64,000 nt of DNA, from contig SNVD02013903.1 in the NCBI GenBank assembly GCA_013180625.2, positions 20,646 to 84,645 on the forward strand, read 5' to 3'. Under the pieces are notes generated by a model. That model did not search any database and was not told the DNA's origin. It saw only the letters and a program-made list of their open reading frames with translations. Both the position numbers and the translations under genes were made by a program. This document shows, piece by piece, positions 33,760 through 46,566 of this stretch (positions within the stretch are counted from its first letter, which is position 1; the number at the start of each line of letters is the position of its first letter). This stretch comes from Boswellia sacra. Taxonomy: Eukaryota > Streptophyta > Magnoliopsida > Sapindales > Burseraceae.

Positions 33760-34660
33760 TTACCTTATAAAGCGAGCATTTGAAACCCATACGTTATTAA
33801 GATATCCGGGATAAAAAAGTCTATTAACTAAACCAAACACGGGTTAACTTTCACATTCTCATTCTCAAGCAATCAAACCACCGTACCAAACACTCCCTTA
33901 TTGTTTACTTATTAACATGTGTGCTAGGCTGGGCCCAAAGCAAGCAAAGGAAGGCTTCGCAGCGCCCAAGAGAATGTGCTCCAAGGCTGGGCTACGGGCA
34001 AGTGCGACCCAAAGGCCTGGCCCCCGAGGGCCAAGAGGCCTATTGGAATATTATATATTTTATTGAATGCATATTTGCTTTAAATTATCATATATTTCTA
34101 ATTGAATGCATTTTATTGGAATACTTTTTCCGTTTGTGCAACTGCATGAAATAATTTGGGAGTTATTTTTGGCCAATATTACGGTGTTGGTTGCTTGTTT
34201 TATTTATCACTAACAAATTGCCTAGATGAGCATGCCTAGATTATATCCAAACTTTATTATGCCATGTAGATATGTTTATTTTCAATATGCATACTTGATT
34301 GCACATACTATGTTGATATGATATTTTATGAAAGCATGTTGTTTATGAAATTATATTTGATTGTTTGATTTATAAATATGCATGTTAATTATTATGACAT
34401 GCTAGAAACATGCTAGGAATATCATATTTAGTAGGAGTGTAGTGGAAGAATTTTATTGATTCTCCTATACATATTTTACGGAAAATTTAGATTTCATTTA
34501 GTAACAAACATTTGTCATGGGAGATTATTTTTCGCATAACGATTTTTCGATCTTCTGACTGGTGCAAGTTATTAAATTGTCCTAGAATTTGTGTTACAAA
34601 ATGATTAGAAGTTGTGCGCTAAAACAAATGTGTGATTTATCCTTTTAGGAGCATGTATAG
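33760..34660. other. Gene-free stretch, possibly old LTR of the Copia scrap that follows
   Basis: A GC-rich patch at about 33915-34045 is followed by AT-rich sequence up to a Copia gag start at 34661. It may contain the leader and LTR of that element, but no primer site or paired LTR is visible. Sequence near 33880 (AAACACTCCC) resembles a MITE end. Confidence 0.35.
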
Positions 34661-34980
34661 ATGGCTTCTAAGAATATTGTGGTTGACTTGAACGATGGAG
34701 AGAAATAGGATATGACAACATTATGATATTTGGCATCATAAGATCCAACATTCTTGATGAGCAAGAGGTTTTAGAACCCTTGACCTAAGTAATGCCCACG
34801 CTGATGGCTAGCAATACAAGTCAACATTGTCGCGATCAATAAGCCTATTAAGATTGGCTTCAGAAAGATCATTGTGCATTAGTACGCTAAGCAGCATGCA
34901 TAACGACTTGAATGGCGTCTTTGAAGAGTATGCCACTACTCATGAGATGTTTATCATGTATGCCTGACTTGGATCTATTT
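34661..34980 (+). pseudogene. Copia gag fragment, plus strand
   Basis: The ATG at 34661 begins MASKNIVVDLNDGEK, a familiar Copia Gag start. After frameshifts and stops, SSMHNDL- and YATTHEM-like words of the UBN2 region can be read around 34880-34960 before homology stops abruptly. It is a relic. Confidence 0.6.
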
Positions 34981-34984
34981 TGAG

Positions 34985-35640
34985 GCTTCACATGATCCAT
35001 CTGCCATCCATTCTTACTTCTACCTCTATTCTCAATGACAAAGGCTTGTGCATTAGTTGTTCCTACAACCTCTCTTCTTGTTTTTTTTTTTTCATTGAAG
35101 ATACCATTTTTAATGATTTTTGTAGATAACACACCATCAGGAGCAAAGCTACTTTCGGTCACTGCGAAAGTCTTTGAGTTCTCTTATAAAGAGCTCAATA
35201 GCATCAAAGACTGTGGTTCATCGTCAATCTTCATATTCATGGTAGCTGATTGATTGAGTATACTTTGGAAGTTATTTAAACATGTTGCTATGCTAACACC
35301 TTCCCTATACTTCACATTGTTGAACTCTTTAAACAAGAGCACCTTCTTTGCAACAGTCTTTTTCTCAAATAAGGCTTCTAACTTCTACTAAAGAGCTTGA
35401 GCATTGTTTCATTAGACACATGGTGAAAAACACTATCATTCACCCATTGTCTAATAGTACCAATGGCTTTCTTATTCAACTTTACCCAATCTTTGTATTC
35501 CATATCTTTTGACTTACCTTTCTCTCATTCAATAGGCTCATGAAGATCTTTGTAGCAGAGAATATCCTCCATTATTGGCTTCCAAGTCACCCAATTTGAG
35601 TTGTTAGTTTTAATCATAGTAGCTAGTAGTAGCATCTATT
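34985..35640 (-). pseudogene. Copia gag fragment, minus strand
   Basis: On the minus strand UBN2 Gag words are seen from 35640: NWVTWKPIMEDIL, YKDWVKLNKKAIG, IRQWVNDSVFHHV. They run through DGVLSTKII to RGRSKNGWQM near 34990, with stops at about 35520, 35385 and others. It meets the plus-strand fragment back to back, so two Copia relics were joined in opposite orientation. Confidence 0.65.
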
Positions 35641-35934
35641 ACAACCCCTTAATCTAGATTAGGTTTTGTATAATAATAAATAATACCCACTAGGTAAGCT
35701 CTCGGGAAATTAGAGGGGTTACAACGATCCCACTTAAAATCCAACCTCCTTATTATTAGTAATATGTCCTAAGAATATAGATATTTTTGTTATGAACATT
35801 TTTATAAATTAATAAATAGTTATTATTTATATTTATCACAAATATGATTGCATTAATGACTAAAGGTTCAAGAGCTTGTACATTACTAAAATATATGTTT
35901 ATAAGATATATATGAGATATAGAACTTTATCACA

Positions 35935-36535
35935 GCTTAAACATACACGGTCTTTTGCGTCGGCCATACGGCGGGCCTCGGGCCGACGTAGATAATATGG
36001 GCCGTAAATCTTCTATGGTGGCCCTTTAGGTCATTTGAGGCGGGATTATAGTCATTTACTGTAGCAAACTTGCAGCCATAGAAAGCCATATACGTCAACC
36101 CATTTACGGCGGTGAAATTACCGCCGTAAAAGGCTCAATGACCCACAATTACGAATTTGTCCCTGATTTGAAATCCATTCAAATTTTCAGTTTTATTTGT
36201 AACGGCTATTTTTTTTTTTGAAAAATATGAATTTTAAATTTAAAACAAATCTATTCAAATTAACATTTTGCTTGTAACGACTTTTTCTTTTTAAATGCGA
36301 TTTCAAAATTAAAAATAATAATTGTAATTTTAAATTTTATAGAATTACAATTTTAACCTCAATTTTTAGTGTTACTTGAAATTATTAATTTATCATTGTT
36401 CATTAACTTAATAAAATTCTTTAAAAAAGTGCTTTTATATTTAATTATCCTTATTCAGTAACATTTGTTTCTAACAATATTTTGGTACATTTTTTAGAAC
36501 CAGTATAAAACAATATTTAATTGGCTAAAAAATCA
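35935..36535. other. GC-rich palindromic block, possibly CACTA subterminal region
   Basis: After AT-rich sequence, 35940-36140 is rich in ACGGCGG/CCGCCG words. It includes a 28-bp palindrome at 36103-36130 (TTTACGGCGGT, 6-base loop, ACCGCCGTAAA). Clustered short repeats of this kind are typical subterminal repeats of CACTA elements. No CACTA terminus or transposase is seen, so the call is weak. A related ATGCCGCC/ACGTCA patch lies at about 51530-51556. Confidence 0.3.
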
Positions 36536-36880
36536 CTAGAGAGCAAGCAGACGGGAAGAAGCCCTGCAATGTTAATTAAATGAACATTCAGAAATGGAAT
36601 GGCAGATCAATTAACTCCGTTTAGCAGATGAAAAAACCCAGCACTCGCAGCAAGTCATTTAATATTTCTAGACCTTTACACGAATACAGTCAACATATTT
36701 CCTTTATGAGAAGGGCACTAAAATAGTCATTATCAGTATGGAAAAACATGGAAATGAACACTAGTATAACGTAGAAGGAAATACATACATATGCGTCGAA
36801 CAATCTAGCTACATCATGTCAATCATCAAAATATAATCTTTTGAGTTTCGTTATAGTTCCTCACACAGCCAAAAGTGCAC

Positions 36881-38227
36881 TAATGAACACTTAAATATGT
36901 ATGCTTAATAAGAGTTTAATTCATTATATTGCATTAATAATGTCATTAAATCCCTCAACTTAAGTATGTTTATAGTCTTTGCATCTTTGGAATTAAGTTT
37001 CTCTTAATTTTGGTTTTGTTACAGGTTTGGTAAAATGGGTATAACTTTCTATTTATAGATCAGAATGGTGCAAATCTTAATGTTTTGAAAAGCTGATTAA
37101 ATTATGTACAAGATTGTATCTCACAAGAATCATCAAATTCGGGCTCTTAGTAGACCAAAAATGGGCTTGAAGTGAACTCATCTGTAGATTCAGCCCAGCC
37201 TGACCATGCCTCAGTATTTTGACCATATCTCTCAGAATACGTATCCAAATCGTATGAATCAAGATGTTCTAGAAAGCTGAGAGAAATATCTACGACTTTC
37301 ATGAAGACATGTGATTAAAATTCATAATAATTCAAGATCAAAATCGGTGGTCAAATTCGGTTCACCTAATTACCCTAATTGTCAAAGTTGGTGCATCTAA
37401 TATTTGACAATTATTCCTTTGTAATTTGACCCAAGTTTGCCCCTGAATGTATCTATAAATAGAGGTTCCTTGTGTCCCATTAGGGCATCTTGGCCTTAGC
37501 TAGGATCTTGTATTGCGTATCTCTTGTGTTTTATTAATGAATTTTCTTTTTCTTGCATTTTGTGTTCTTTCTCTTATAATGTCTTGCTAATTTCTCTCTT
37601 GCTAAGGTGAAAGGGTGAAACCCTTGATATGAGAGTAAGGATTCTCTAACCCTTAATATGTGCTTAATTGTCATAATCTTATGTTGTTTATTTTATATGA
37701 TTTATATTTATTTCTTAATCAATCTTGACACCACTCGTAAAGTGGAGGTCTTGATCCATTGTCGACAATCCTTGGCACATCAAATGCTTGGATCCTTTCT
37801 AGATGTCGTATGGTTCTTCCTTATCGACATGAATCTAGTTAGGAACCTTGATTTGTTGTAGACATATGGAGATTGGCACATTGGATGCTTGAACCCATTT
37901 ACAAGTAGTGGTATAAATATTGGTAACAAAGCAATATAATTCATATAACTAAAATGGGTTGTTTATCCTTATTCGAAATATCAAAGGCGGATCCCCTAAC
38001 CTTAGCTTTCATTATTATTGTGTTAATTCCTTTTACTTGCATATTTTAATTATTCTCATCTATTGTTGATATTATCTTGTCATATCTTTGAATCATTCAT
38101 ATCATATTTGCTTAGCTTATAATTTGTAGCGCTAAAATCTCCTTCCTCGTGGATCGACCCTGGTCTCACTGGGTTTATTACTTCGACACTCCTATACTTA
38201 AGAGAAAATCCTTTTTCGGATGTGTCA
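36881..38227 (+). repeat. 5' LTR of Athila element 1 (1347 bp)
   Basis: It starts TAATGAACACTTAAATATG (TG mutated to TA) and ends GATGTGTCA. It aligns along its length with 45208-46566. TATAAATAGAGG at about 37453-37464 is a good TATA box, so transcription probably starts about 30 bp later. Confidence 0.9.
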
Positions 38228-38233
38228 AGTTTT

Positions 38234-38251
38234 TGGCGTCGTTGCCGGGGA
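38234..38251 (+). other. Primer-binding site, tRNA-Asp type (element 1)
   Basis: TGGCGTCGTTGCCGGGGA lies six bases after the LTR end. It differs at one base from the TGGCGCCGTTGCCGGGGA found in the second Athila family below, and is the primer class typical of Athila. Confidence 0.85.
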
Positions 38252-38347
38252 AGGTAAAAATTGGCGTGCAAAATTGTAAGTGTTCTTTTTTTTTCATCTT
38301 AGATCTTAATTTCTTGTGTGTTCATCTTTTCTTCTCTTTCCGTCTCT

Positions 38348-39707
38348 CTTCCTTGCATGAAAATTTGGTCACGAACATCTAGTGGTAGACTTGTTAGAAA
38401 AACATCATCTACCTTAGAAAACATGGCCGACAATCATGTGAAAATATTCACGGATGAAGGGGACAACCGTTCGCAACACAATGATCAAAACCAACGAAGA
38501 ACCCTCAGAGACTACATGAATCCGGTAAGGACTAGTGCACCATCTTGTGTAGTTTCTCCTCCAAATTCAATCCATTTCAATTTCAAGCCAAGTTTTGTTC
38601 GACTTTTACCCACCTTTCATGGCCTTAACATGGAGAACCCATATTCGCACTTGAAAATCTTTGAAGAGGTATGTAACTCCTACACTGACCCAAATTGTAG
38701 CATAAACACCATTAGATTAAAGCTTTTTCTTTTTTCTTTAAAAGATAAAGCTAGAACATGGCTACAAAATTTGAGGTCGAATTCCATCAGTTCATGGGAT
38801 GAGATGAAACAACAATTTTTGAAAAAATTTTTCCTACCCATAGAACAAATTCTCTTAAAAGATAAATTTCTGGTTTCTCTCAAAAACAAGGGGAAAACTT
38901 TTACCAATGTTGGGATAGGTATAAGAAACTACTTAATACCTGTCCTCACCATGGTTTTGAAACTTGGAGAATAGTTACACACTTCTATGAAGGGTTAACA
39001 CCTCAAGATAGGCAACTAGTAGAATTAATGTGTAATGGAGAATTTAAAGAAAAAGACCCTGAGGAAGTACTTGACTTCCTAGATTCCTTGGCAGAAAAGG
39101 CACAAAATTGGGACACTGCTGGCACCTATGAGGTACCAAGTAAGACCCCAACCTCGACATCCAATAAAGGTATTTACAACCTTAGGGAAGATCATGACCT
39201 TTAAGCCAAATATGCATCCCTAGCTAGAAAAGTCGAGGCTTTAGAAATTAAAAAGAGTGGTCAATTAAATTCTATTCAAGAAAATGTCTGTAACATTTGC
39301 GATGATAATGACCATTCTACTGATGATTGCCCAACTTTGCCTGCCTTTAGGGAATGCCTCCATGAGCAAGCCAATGCCTTGAACACTTTCAAAAGGCCAA
39401 ATCACAATCCATACTCACAAACCTACAATCCTGGTTGGAGAAATCATCCAAATCTTAGTTGGAAAAATGATAATCATGCACAATCTTCATAAGTCCCTTT
39501 TCAAACACGACAAAATTTTCAAAATTCTCATGATCATGCATATGCTCCTCCTCCTAGGAATGACTTTGAAGAAACATTACATTCATTCATTACAAAGCAA
39601 GAGACTTTCAATAGTCAAACTGCTCAGACATTAGCAAATTTGTCAGAAACTCTTGCAAAATTAGCATCCACATTTAGCATCCAAGAGAAGGGAAAATTTC
39701 CTTCTTA
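38348..39707 (+). pseudogene. Athila gag (element 1), broken
   Basis: The Gag core reads FVRLLPTFHGLNMENPYSHL and then a region with KLFLFSLKDKARTWLQNL, LRSNSISSWDEMKQQFLKKF, all typical of Retrotrans_gag. A frameshift near 38885-38890 moves the frame, and YEGLTPQDRQLVELM follows. A CCHC-like CNICDDNDHSTDDC knuckle is at about 39292-39335. Stops occur at about 39202, 39490 and 39705. The start could be the ATG at 38348 or 38423. Confidence 0.8.
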
Positions 39708-39711
39708 AACA

Positions 39712-42613
39712 TTGCAAAACCCCAAAGATCAATCTAACGCAAATGCAGGGAGTTCAAGTAACCATTATTTTGACCAAGCCAAGTCAGTCATGACCCTTCA
39801 CAATGGTAATGTTGTTGACAAACACATTCCTAACCCTTGTGAGAAAGAAGAAGAATCGATCTCTAAAGGGCAGGAAGAGGTTGCTAAACCAACACCTAGC
39901 GAAGAGGAAACCATATCCTCATCTGTGCCTCCATTTCCTCAAGCATTAGCCACACAAAAGAAGGCAACTCACAATTCTGAAATCTTTGAAATTTTCAAAC
40001 AGGTAAAGGTCAACATTTCCTTGCTTGATGTGATCAAACAGGTACCTTCTTATGCAAAATTTTTGAAAGACTTGTGCACTGTGAAAAGAAAACTGAATGT
40101 GAAAAAGAAGGCCTTTCTAGCCCAGCAAGTAAATGCTATTCTTCAAAATAATAATACAGTGAAATATAATGATCCAGGTTGTCCTACAATTTCATGTGTT
40201 ATTGGAGAGCATAAAATTGAACAAGCTTTACTTGATCTTGGTGCTAGTGTGAATTTGCTTCCATATTTGGTTTTTCAAAAACTAAATCTAGGTGAGTTAA
40301 AACCGACTTCTGTGACTCTTTTGCTTGCTGATAGATCAATTAAAGTACCAAGAGGAGTAGTAGAAGATTTATTAGTTCAAGTCAATAAATTCATTTACCC
40401 AATGGATTTTATCGTCTTGGACACACAACCAGTGGAAGTAAGCAATTCAATTCCTGTTATTTTAGGGCGTCCATTTCTAGCTACTTCTAATGCCTTGATT
40501 AATTGCAGGAATGGAGTCATGAAGTTATTATTTGAGAACATGACATTGGAACTTAATGTTTTTAATATGTGCAAACAACCAAATGAAGAAGAAGATGAAA
40601 TTGATAAGGCCAATGTGATTGAATCTATTGTGGAAGATCACATCCAAAAAAGGAGTTCTTCTGACCCTTTGGAAACTTGTTTGGTGAATTCATTAGAATC
40701 AAGTATGGAACTAGAGTCTGATCTTTCTGATATATGTTCTTTATTGGATTGTGCACAAGTGATGGAAAAATGCTCAAAACCAAGATTCGAAGAATTGGGG
40801 CAAATGAATGAAAGCAAGGAAGAGGAAGCTCCCAAGTTAGAACTAAAGACCTTACCTGAAGGACTGAAATATGCATATCTTGGGGAGAATCAGACATATC
40901 CGGTGGTAATTTCTTCATCCCTCACATGCAAGCAACAAGGTAAGTTGATAGAAGTGCTTAAAAGGCATAAAAATGCAATTGGGTGGACTTTAAAATATAT
41001 AAAAGGCATTAACCCCTTAATTTGCACACATAGAATACATTTAGAGGAAAATACCAAAACATCTCAACAACCTCAAAGGAAATTAAATCCACACATGAAA
41101 GAGGTCATTAGGGCTGAAGTTCTCAAACTACTTGATGTGGGAATTATCTATCCTATTTCTGATAGTAAATGGGTAAGCCCTACAGAAGTAGTACCTAAAA
41201 AATCTGGCATTACAGTTGTTAAAAATGAAAAGGGGGAATCATTGCCAACTCGTGTCTCATCTAGTTGGAGGATGTGCTTTGATTATAGAAAATTAAATGC
41301 TGTCACAAGAAAAGACCATTTTTTCTTACCTTTCCTTGACCAAATTCTTGAAAGAGTAGCAGGAAACCCCTACTACTGCTTTCTTGATGGATACTCAGGC
41401 TATTATCAAATTCCCATTACACTTGAAGACCAAGAAAAGACCACATTCACATGCCCCTTCGGCATTTTGCATTTAGGAGAATGCCTTTTGGACTTTGTAA
41501 TGCCCCATCCACTTTTCAAAGATGCATGTTAAGCATTTTCAGTGACATGGTTGAGCATTGTTTAGAAGTTTTCATGGATGATTTAACTGTCTTTGGAAAC
41601 TCTTTTGATAATTGTCTTGAAAATTTAGAAAAAGTCCTAAAAAGGTGTGTGGAAAAAGGTCTTATTTTGAATTGGGAAAAATTCCATTATATGGTCACTT
41701 CGGGAATTATCTTAGGCCATGTGGTGTCTTCTAAGGGAATTGAAGTGGACAAAGCAAAAGTGAAATTAATTTCCCATTTGCCTTCACCAAAAACAGTTAA
41801 AGAGGTTCGTTCATTCTTAGGGCATGCTGGATTTTATAGGAGGTTCATAAGAAATTTCAGTGCTATATCTAAACTTCTTTGTAACCTCTTAATAAAAGAC
41901 ACTTCTTTTGAATGGACTCAAGAATGTCAAAATGCCTTTGATAAATTAATTGGACTTTTAACAACTGCTTCAATTATGCAATCTCCTGATTGGTCCTTGC
42001 CTTTTGAATTGATGTGTGATGCAAGTGACTATGCCGTTGGTGTTGTCTTAGGACAAAGAAAAGAAGGTAAGCCTTATGTCATATACTATGCAAGTAGGAC
42101 TTTAAATGATGCACAAATGAATTACACAACAACTAAAAAAGAACTACTTGCAGTAGTATTTGCATTGGACAAATTTCGTTCTTATTTAATTGGTTCTCCC
42201 ACAATTGTTTACATTGACCATGCAGCTGTGAGATATTTAATGTCTAAACAGGATGCAAAACCTAGATTGATACGGTGGATCTTATTGCTCCAAGAATTTA
42301 ACATCACAATAAAGGATAAGAAAGGAGTCAAAAATGTCGTTGCTGATCATCTTTCAAGACTAAAAACAGAGGCATTAATTGAAACTTCACCTATCAATGA
42401 CTCTTTTCCTGATGAATTTTTATTTTCCGTTGCTACTATATCTTGGTTTGCTAACATTGTAAATTTTCTTGCGACAGGAAAAATGCCACCTCATTGGAAT
42501 GCTTAAGACAAAGGGAAATTTTTAACCGAGGTGAAAAATTTTTATTGGGATGACCCATATCTATTCAAATATTGTCCAGACCAAATAATGAGAAGATGCA
42601 TACCTGACAATGA
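39712..42613 (+). pseudogene. Athila pol (element 1): protease, RT, RNase H, truncated integrase
   Basis: Frame one (to 41532) holds LLDVIKQVPSYAKFLKDLC, the protease motif LLDLGASVNLLP near 40230, the linker ELKTLPEGLKYAYLGENQ and RT from SSWRMCFDYRKLNAVTRKDH. A one-base T loss near 41466 shifts to frame two (41451-42506), with RMPFGLCNAPSTFQRCM, the RT centre FMDDLTVFG, ILGHVVSSKGIEVD, RNase H (ELMCDASDYAVGVVLGQ) and the tether VVADHLSRL. After a stop at 42504 only the integrase zinc-region start (FYWDDPYLFKYCPDQIMRRC) survives, ending at PDNE at about 42613. Catalytic integrase is absent. Confidence 0.9.
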
Positions 42614-42991
42614 GGTATGGGAAAAAGCTCTTACGCCAAAAAGCGAAGAGCGAAAAGGTTACAAGTTTGTCCCAAATGTGCAAGATGGACTTGTAACCAG
42701 CGTTGTCGCTCCTTGGGATATTTGTCTAACAATCGAGAGGATAAGCTATAGTTCATCAAGGATGGACTGAGTAAGGAGTCCTTGGATGATATCCGAACGA
42801 CTCTTGAGACGCATTCTTGTGGACTTGTGCAGCGTGAAATTTTTAATTTGTGGACACAATTCCGAGATGAGCAGGAACGCTATAGTCTTGGGAATCTGAC
42901 TCAAACCGACCCTGTTTGCCAGTTTATAAGAAAACTGGATGGGAAGCAATATCCAACTCATAGAAGGTGTTTAAGCCGTTTCTGGACGTAA
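42614..42991 (+). pseudogene. Cargo gene A, copy 1: basic Cys-cluster protein, unrecognised
   Basis: Starting right at the pol junction, one frame runs to the stop at 42989-42991, broken only by TAG at 42749-42751. It begins GMGKSSYAKKRRAKRLQ, a strongly basic patch, directly followed by a C-x2-C-x4-C-x3-C cluster (VCPKCARWTCNQRC) that could bind zinc. Then come NREDKL, FIKDGLSKESLDDI, THSCGLVQREIFNLW and a C-terminal PTHRRCLSRFW. About three quarters of the residues match copy 2 at 55675-56175. The N-terminal third present in copy 2 is missing here, lost at the junction. I do not recognise the family. A basic patch followed by a Cys cluster resembles nucleic-acid-binding proteins of some plant RNA viruses (Betaflexiviridae), but that is only an architectural likeness. 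Confidence 0.7.
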
Positions 42992-43273
42992 AACCAGAGA
43001 AGATGTGAGCCACAGTCACAACTACCTAACATATGCATGCGTGCCATCATTTTTGAATTTTAATACCTCATAGCTGTCATTTTGAATTTGTATCTTTTGT
43101 TTGACTTATGGTGTCTATTTCATCATCTTTTTGATTTTTTATGCATATTGTCAACTTTTTCAACAAACAACCGAGCTACCTAGATAGATATCATCATTAG
43201 CATACCTTTTTGCACTCCATAAATACCACATGTCTTGTTCTCTTCTTCACACATAGTTAGAGAGTTGCATAGA

Positions 43274-43906
43274 CATGGAGGGAACTTCAAACGTCGAATC
43301 CAAAGGATATGTGTATTCTGTGGATCTCGACCGGGTAAAAGTGAAGAGTTCGTAGAAGTAGCAAATTATCTTGGTAGGCTACTGGCTGAAAGAAAGATTC
43401 ATGTGGTTTATGGGGAGGTAGCCTCGGGTTAATGGGTTGTGTGTCAACAGCTGCACATGTAGGAGGTAGTCAAGTTTTAGGAGTTATTCCTAAAGCTTTA
43501 GCCATAGAAAGCATTGTTGGAAAAATGTTGGGAAGGAGTTACAGGTCTCCTCTATGCATGAACGCATGGCACATATGCTCATCAATTCAGATGCCTTTAT
43601 TGCTTTACCAGGTGGCTTTGGCACTCTTGAAGAAATTTTTCAAATTGCCTCTTGGGCCAACTGAATCTCCATCAAAAACCCATAGGTTTGTTGAATGTTA
43701 AAAATTTCTTTGATCCTTTGATAAGTTTTGTTGATGCAGCTGTGGAACAAAATTTTATCCCTCATTCAGCGATAAAGATCCTTGTTTTTGCCACTTCTGC
43801 TGGTGAGTTACTTGACAAATTACAAGAAGTTGAGTATGAACCTGACCCAGCTAGTACTCAAATTAATTGGGCAGGAGGGCAAAACAAAAAGTGCAAATGG
43901 ATCTGA
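43274..43906 (+). pseudogene. LOG: Cargo gene B, copy 1: LOG-like gene, three frameshifts
   Basis: LOG enzymes release free cytokinin bases from cytokinin nucleoside monophosphates in the cytosol. The family signature is read in pieces: ICVFCGSRPGKSEEF (43298-43345), LMGCVSTAAHVGGSQVLGVI (43428-43490), [27 protein letters not shown] (43602-43660) and KPIGLLNVKNFFDPL to the stop at 43904. The nucleotide-binding PGGFGTLEE is intact, but the Lys of the usual MHxRKxxM helix is Met. Three one-base losses or shifts occur: in the G-run at 43412-43415, near 43525 and near 43660. The ATG at 43274 lies in a different frame from the LOG body. There are no introns, unlike plant LOG genes. Confidence 0.85.
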
Positions 43907-44547
43907 ATCTCCGTTTGTAATTTTTTCTTCTTGTCTTTATTTTATTTTATTTTTAGCATGTTATTTTATGAGTCTTTCAGGTCATCTCTCTTGAATAACA
44001 GAAGCTTCAGGTAATGTCTCCTATACTTTATCTCTCTACATTTAAACATTGAGGACAATGTTTCATTTGGTTGGGGGGAAGGATAGTAGACATAAGTGTG
44101 TCTTGAATTTTTTTTCTTAAAAAAAAAAAGCGAGTTAGTAATTAGATTAGAGTGCGGTGTAAGGAGTTCAAATCCTCTTGAGACGCATTCTGGGTCAGGA
44201 ATGGCAGAATAAGGAGGACCAGTTTGAACTCTTGAAACCCATTCTAACCAATTTGTCATTTTGATTTTGTGAACTCATTTTAGCTAACTTGATATTATTT
44301 AGTCTTGATTTTTGAATTTTATAACAAGGAGGTCTTATTCATTTCACTTTGAATTATTCAAATCTATGAACTCTCACAACATTATCATTTAATAAATGTG
44401 TGCTTATGTACTCATTAAGCAAGTATTCATGAATCTTTCTTCACACACACACATACTTGATGCATGATTTGTGGGTGGCGAAATGAAATGTTGCAATATT
44501 TGAGTTCTTTTATTTTGTTTAGGATAAACACAAAAGGAAGGGGAAAG

Positions 44548-44578
<31 letters not shown>

Positions 44579-45207
44579 GAGAGCAATTGTGGATAAGTTT
44601 GGTCTCGTAGCCTCCTTAATTCGAGCAATTAAGCCCGAGGGGTGCCTCAACACCTAATACCCTAAGACCAACTGGTTTGGGAGCTATTGGCCCAAAGCTC
44701 GCTACATGGATTAAGGAGAAAGCTTAATGGGATTGAACATTGCACTATCCACAAGTTTCTAAGCAAAAATAAAGCATCGGCAACCGAGTCGTTAAGCTCG
44801 TAGGGGTGTCTTAACACCTAATGCCCTAAGGCCAACTGGTCTGGGAGTCATTAGCCTAAGGCTCGCTACATGGGTTAAAGATGCATTTTTAAAAAAAAAA
44901 AACACACAATATATAAAATAAATGAATGCCCCTACCTAAGGTTGTTAGCCTTAACAAATATTAGAACCGATATGGCTTCTTTCTAATAAGCCCATAGTCA
45001 TGTGTCAACTGAGCACAAAAAGAAGGTTTATTGATATCTTGACTGAAGGGTACATGAGTCATAAAAAAAAATTGTTGAGAGTTTGTTATTTGGATAAAAT
45101 CAAGGAGAGTACAATAATGACCACCTTGGATGTAAAATTCTATAAATCACTTCTAAATTAATAACGCTTTAATTGCTAGGGACTAGCAATAAGCTGGTTG
45201 GGGGGTG
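43907..45207 (+). other. 3' leader of Athila element 1
   Basis: Non-coding. It contains TTGAGGACAATGTTT and a TTTGGTTGGGGGGAAGG purine tract near 44048-44083, typical of Athila 3' regions. A CTCTTGAGACGCATTCT motif lies at 44175-44191 and an A-run at about 44550-44575. The terminal polypurine tract GGTTGGGGGGTG ends at 45207. Confidence 0.6.
44600..44880 (+). repeat. Two imperfect 173-bp-spaced repeats in the element 1 leader
   Basis: Both copies contain AACACCTAATRCCCTAAG, CCAACTGGT, GGGAGYYATTRGCC and AAGSCTCGCTACATGG-type words, at about 44650-44710 and 44812-44872. Such leader repeats are common in Athila elements. Confidence 0.75.
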
Positions 45208-46566
45208 TGATGAACACTTAAATATGTATGCTTAATAAGAGTTTTAATTCATCATATTGCATTAATAATGTCATTAAATTCCTCAACTTAAGTATGTTTG
45301 TAGTCTTTGCATCTTTGGAATTAAGTTTCTCTTAATTTTGGTTTTGTTACAGGTTTGGTAAAATGGGCATAACTTGCTATTTATAGATCATAATGGTGCA
45401 AATCTTAATGTTTTGGAAAGCTGATTAAATTATCTACAAGATTATATTTCTCAAGCATCATCAAATTCGGGCTCTTAGTAGACCAAAAATGGACTTGAAG
45501 TGAACCCATCTGCAGATTCAGCCCAGCCTGACCATGCCTCAGTATTTTGACCATATCTCTCAGAATACGTATCCAAATCATATGAATGAAGATGTTCTAG
45601 AAAGCTGAGAGAAATATCTATGATTTAATGAAGACATGTAATTAAAATTCACAATAATTCAATGTCAAAATTGGTGGTCAAACTCGGTTCACCTAATTAC
45701 CCCAATTGTCAAAGTTGGTGCATCTAATATTTGACAATTATTCCTTTGTAATTTGACAAGTTTGCCCCTGAATGTATCTATAAATAGAGGTGCCTTGTGA
45801 TCCATTAAGGCATCTTGGCCTTAGCTGGGATCTTGTATTGTGTATCTCTTGTTATTCTCTCTTGTGTGTTATTAATGAATTTCCTTTTCCTTGCAATTTG
45901 TATTCTTTCTCTTATAATGTCTTTCTAATTTCTCTCTTGCTAAGGTGAAAAGGTGAAACCCTTGATATGAGAATAAGGATTCTCTAACCCTTAATATGTG
46001 CTTAATAATCTTAATCTTATAATGTTTATTCAATATGATTTATATTTAATTTCTTAATCAATCTTGACACCACTCGTAAAGTGGAGGTCTTGATTCATTG
46101 TCGACAATCCTTGGCACATCAAATGCTTGGATCCTTTCTAGATGTCGTATGGTTCTTCCTTATCGACATGAATCTAGTTAGGAACCTTGATTTGTTGTAG
46201 ACATATGAAGATTGGCATATTGGATGCTTGAACCCATTTACAAGTAGTGGTATAAATATTGGTAACAAAGCAATATAATTCATATAACTAAAATGGGTTG
46301 TTTATTCTTATTCGAAATATCAAAGGCAGATCCCCTAACCTTAGCTTTTATTATTATTGTGTTAATTCCTTTTACTTGCATATTTTAATTATTCTCATCT
46401 ATTGTTGATATTATCTTGTAATATCTTTGAATCATTCATATCATATTTGCTTAGCTTATAATTTGTAGCGCTAAAATCTCCTTCCTTGTGGATTGACCCC
46501 GGTCTCACCGGGTTTATTACTTTGACACTCCTATACTTGGGAGACAATCCTTTTTCGGATGTTTCA
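45208..46566 (+). repeat. 3' LTR of Athila element 1 (1359 bp)
   Basis: It starts TGATGAACACTTAAATATG and ends GATGTTTCA. It matches the 5' LTR with scattered substitutions and a few short indels, such as an extra TTATTCTCTC near 45861. Confidence 0.9.

Noticed and set aside
33719..33897. A short MITE ending AAACACTCCC
   Set aside because: The other end does not give an inverted match that I can defend.
34887..35162. 91-codon minus-strand frame
   Set aside because: It reads Copia gag only in its first part and then runs antisense through the neighbouring plus-strand gag scrap, so it is not one protein.
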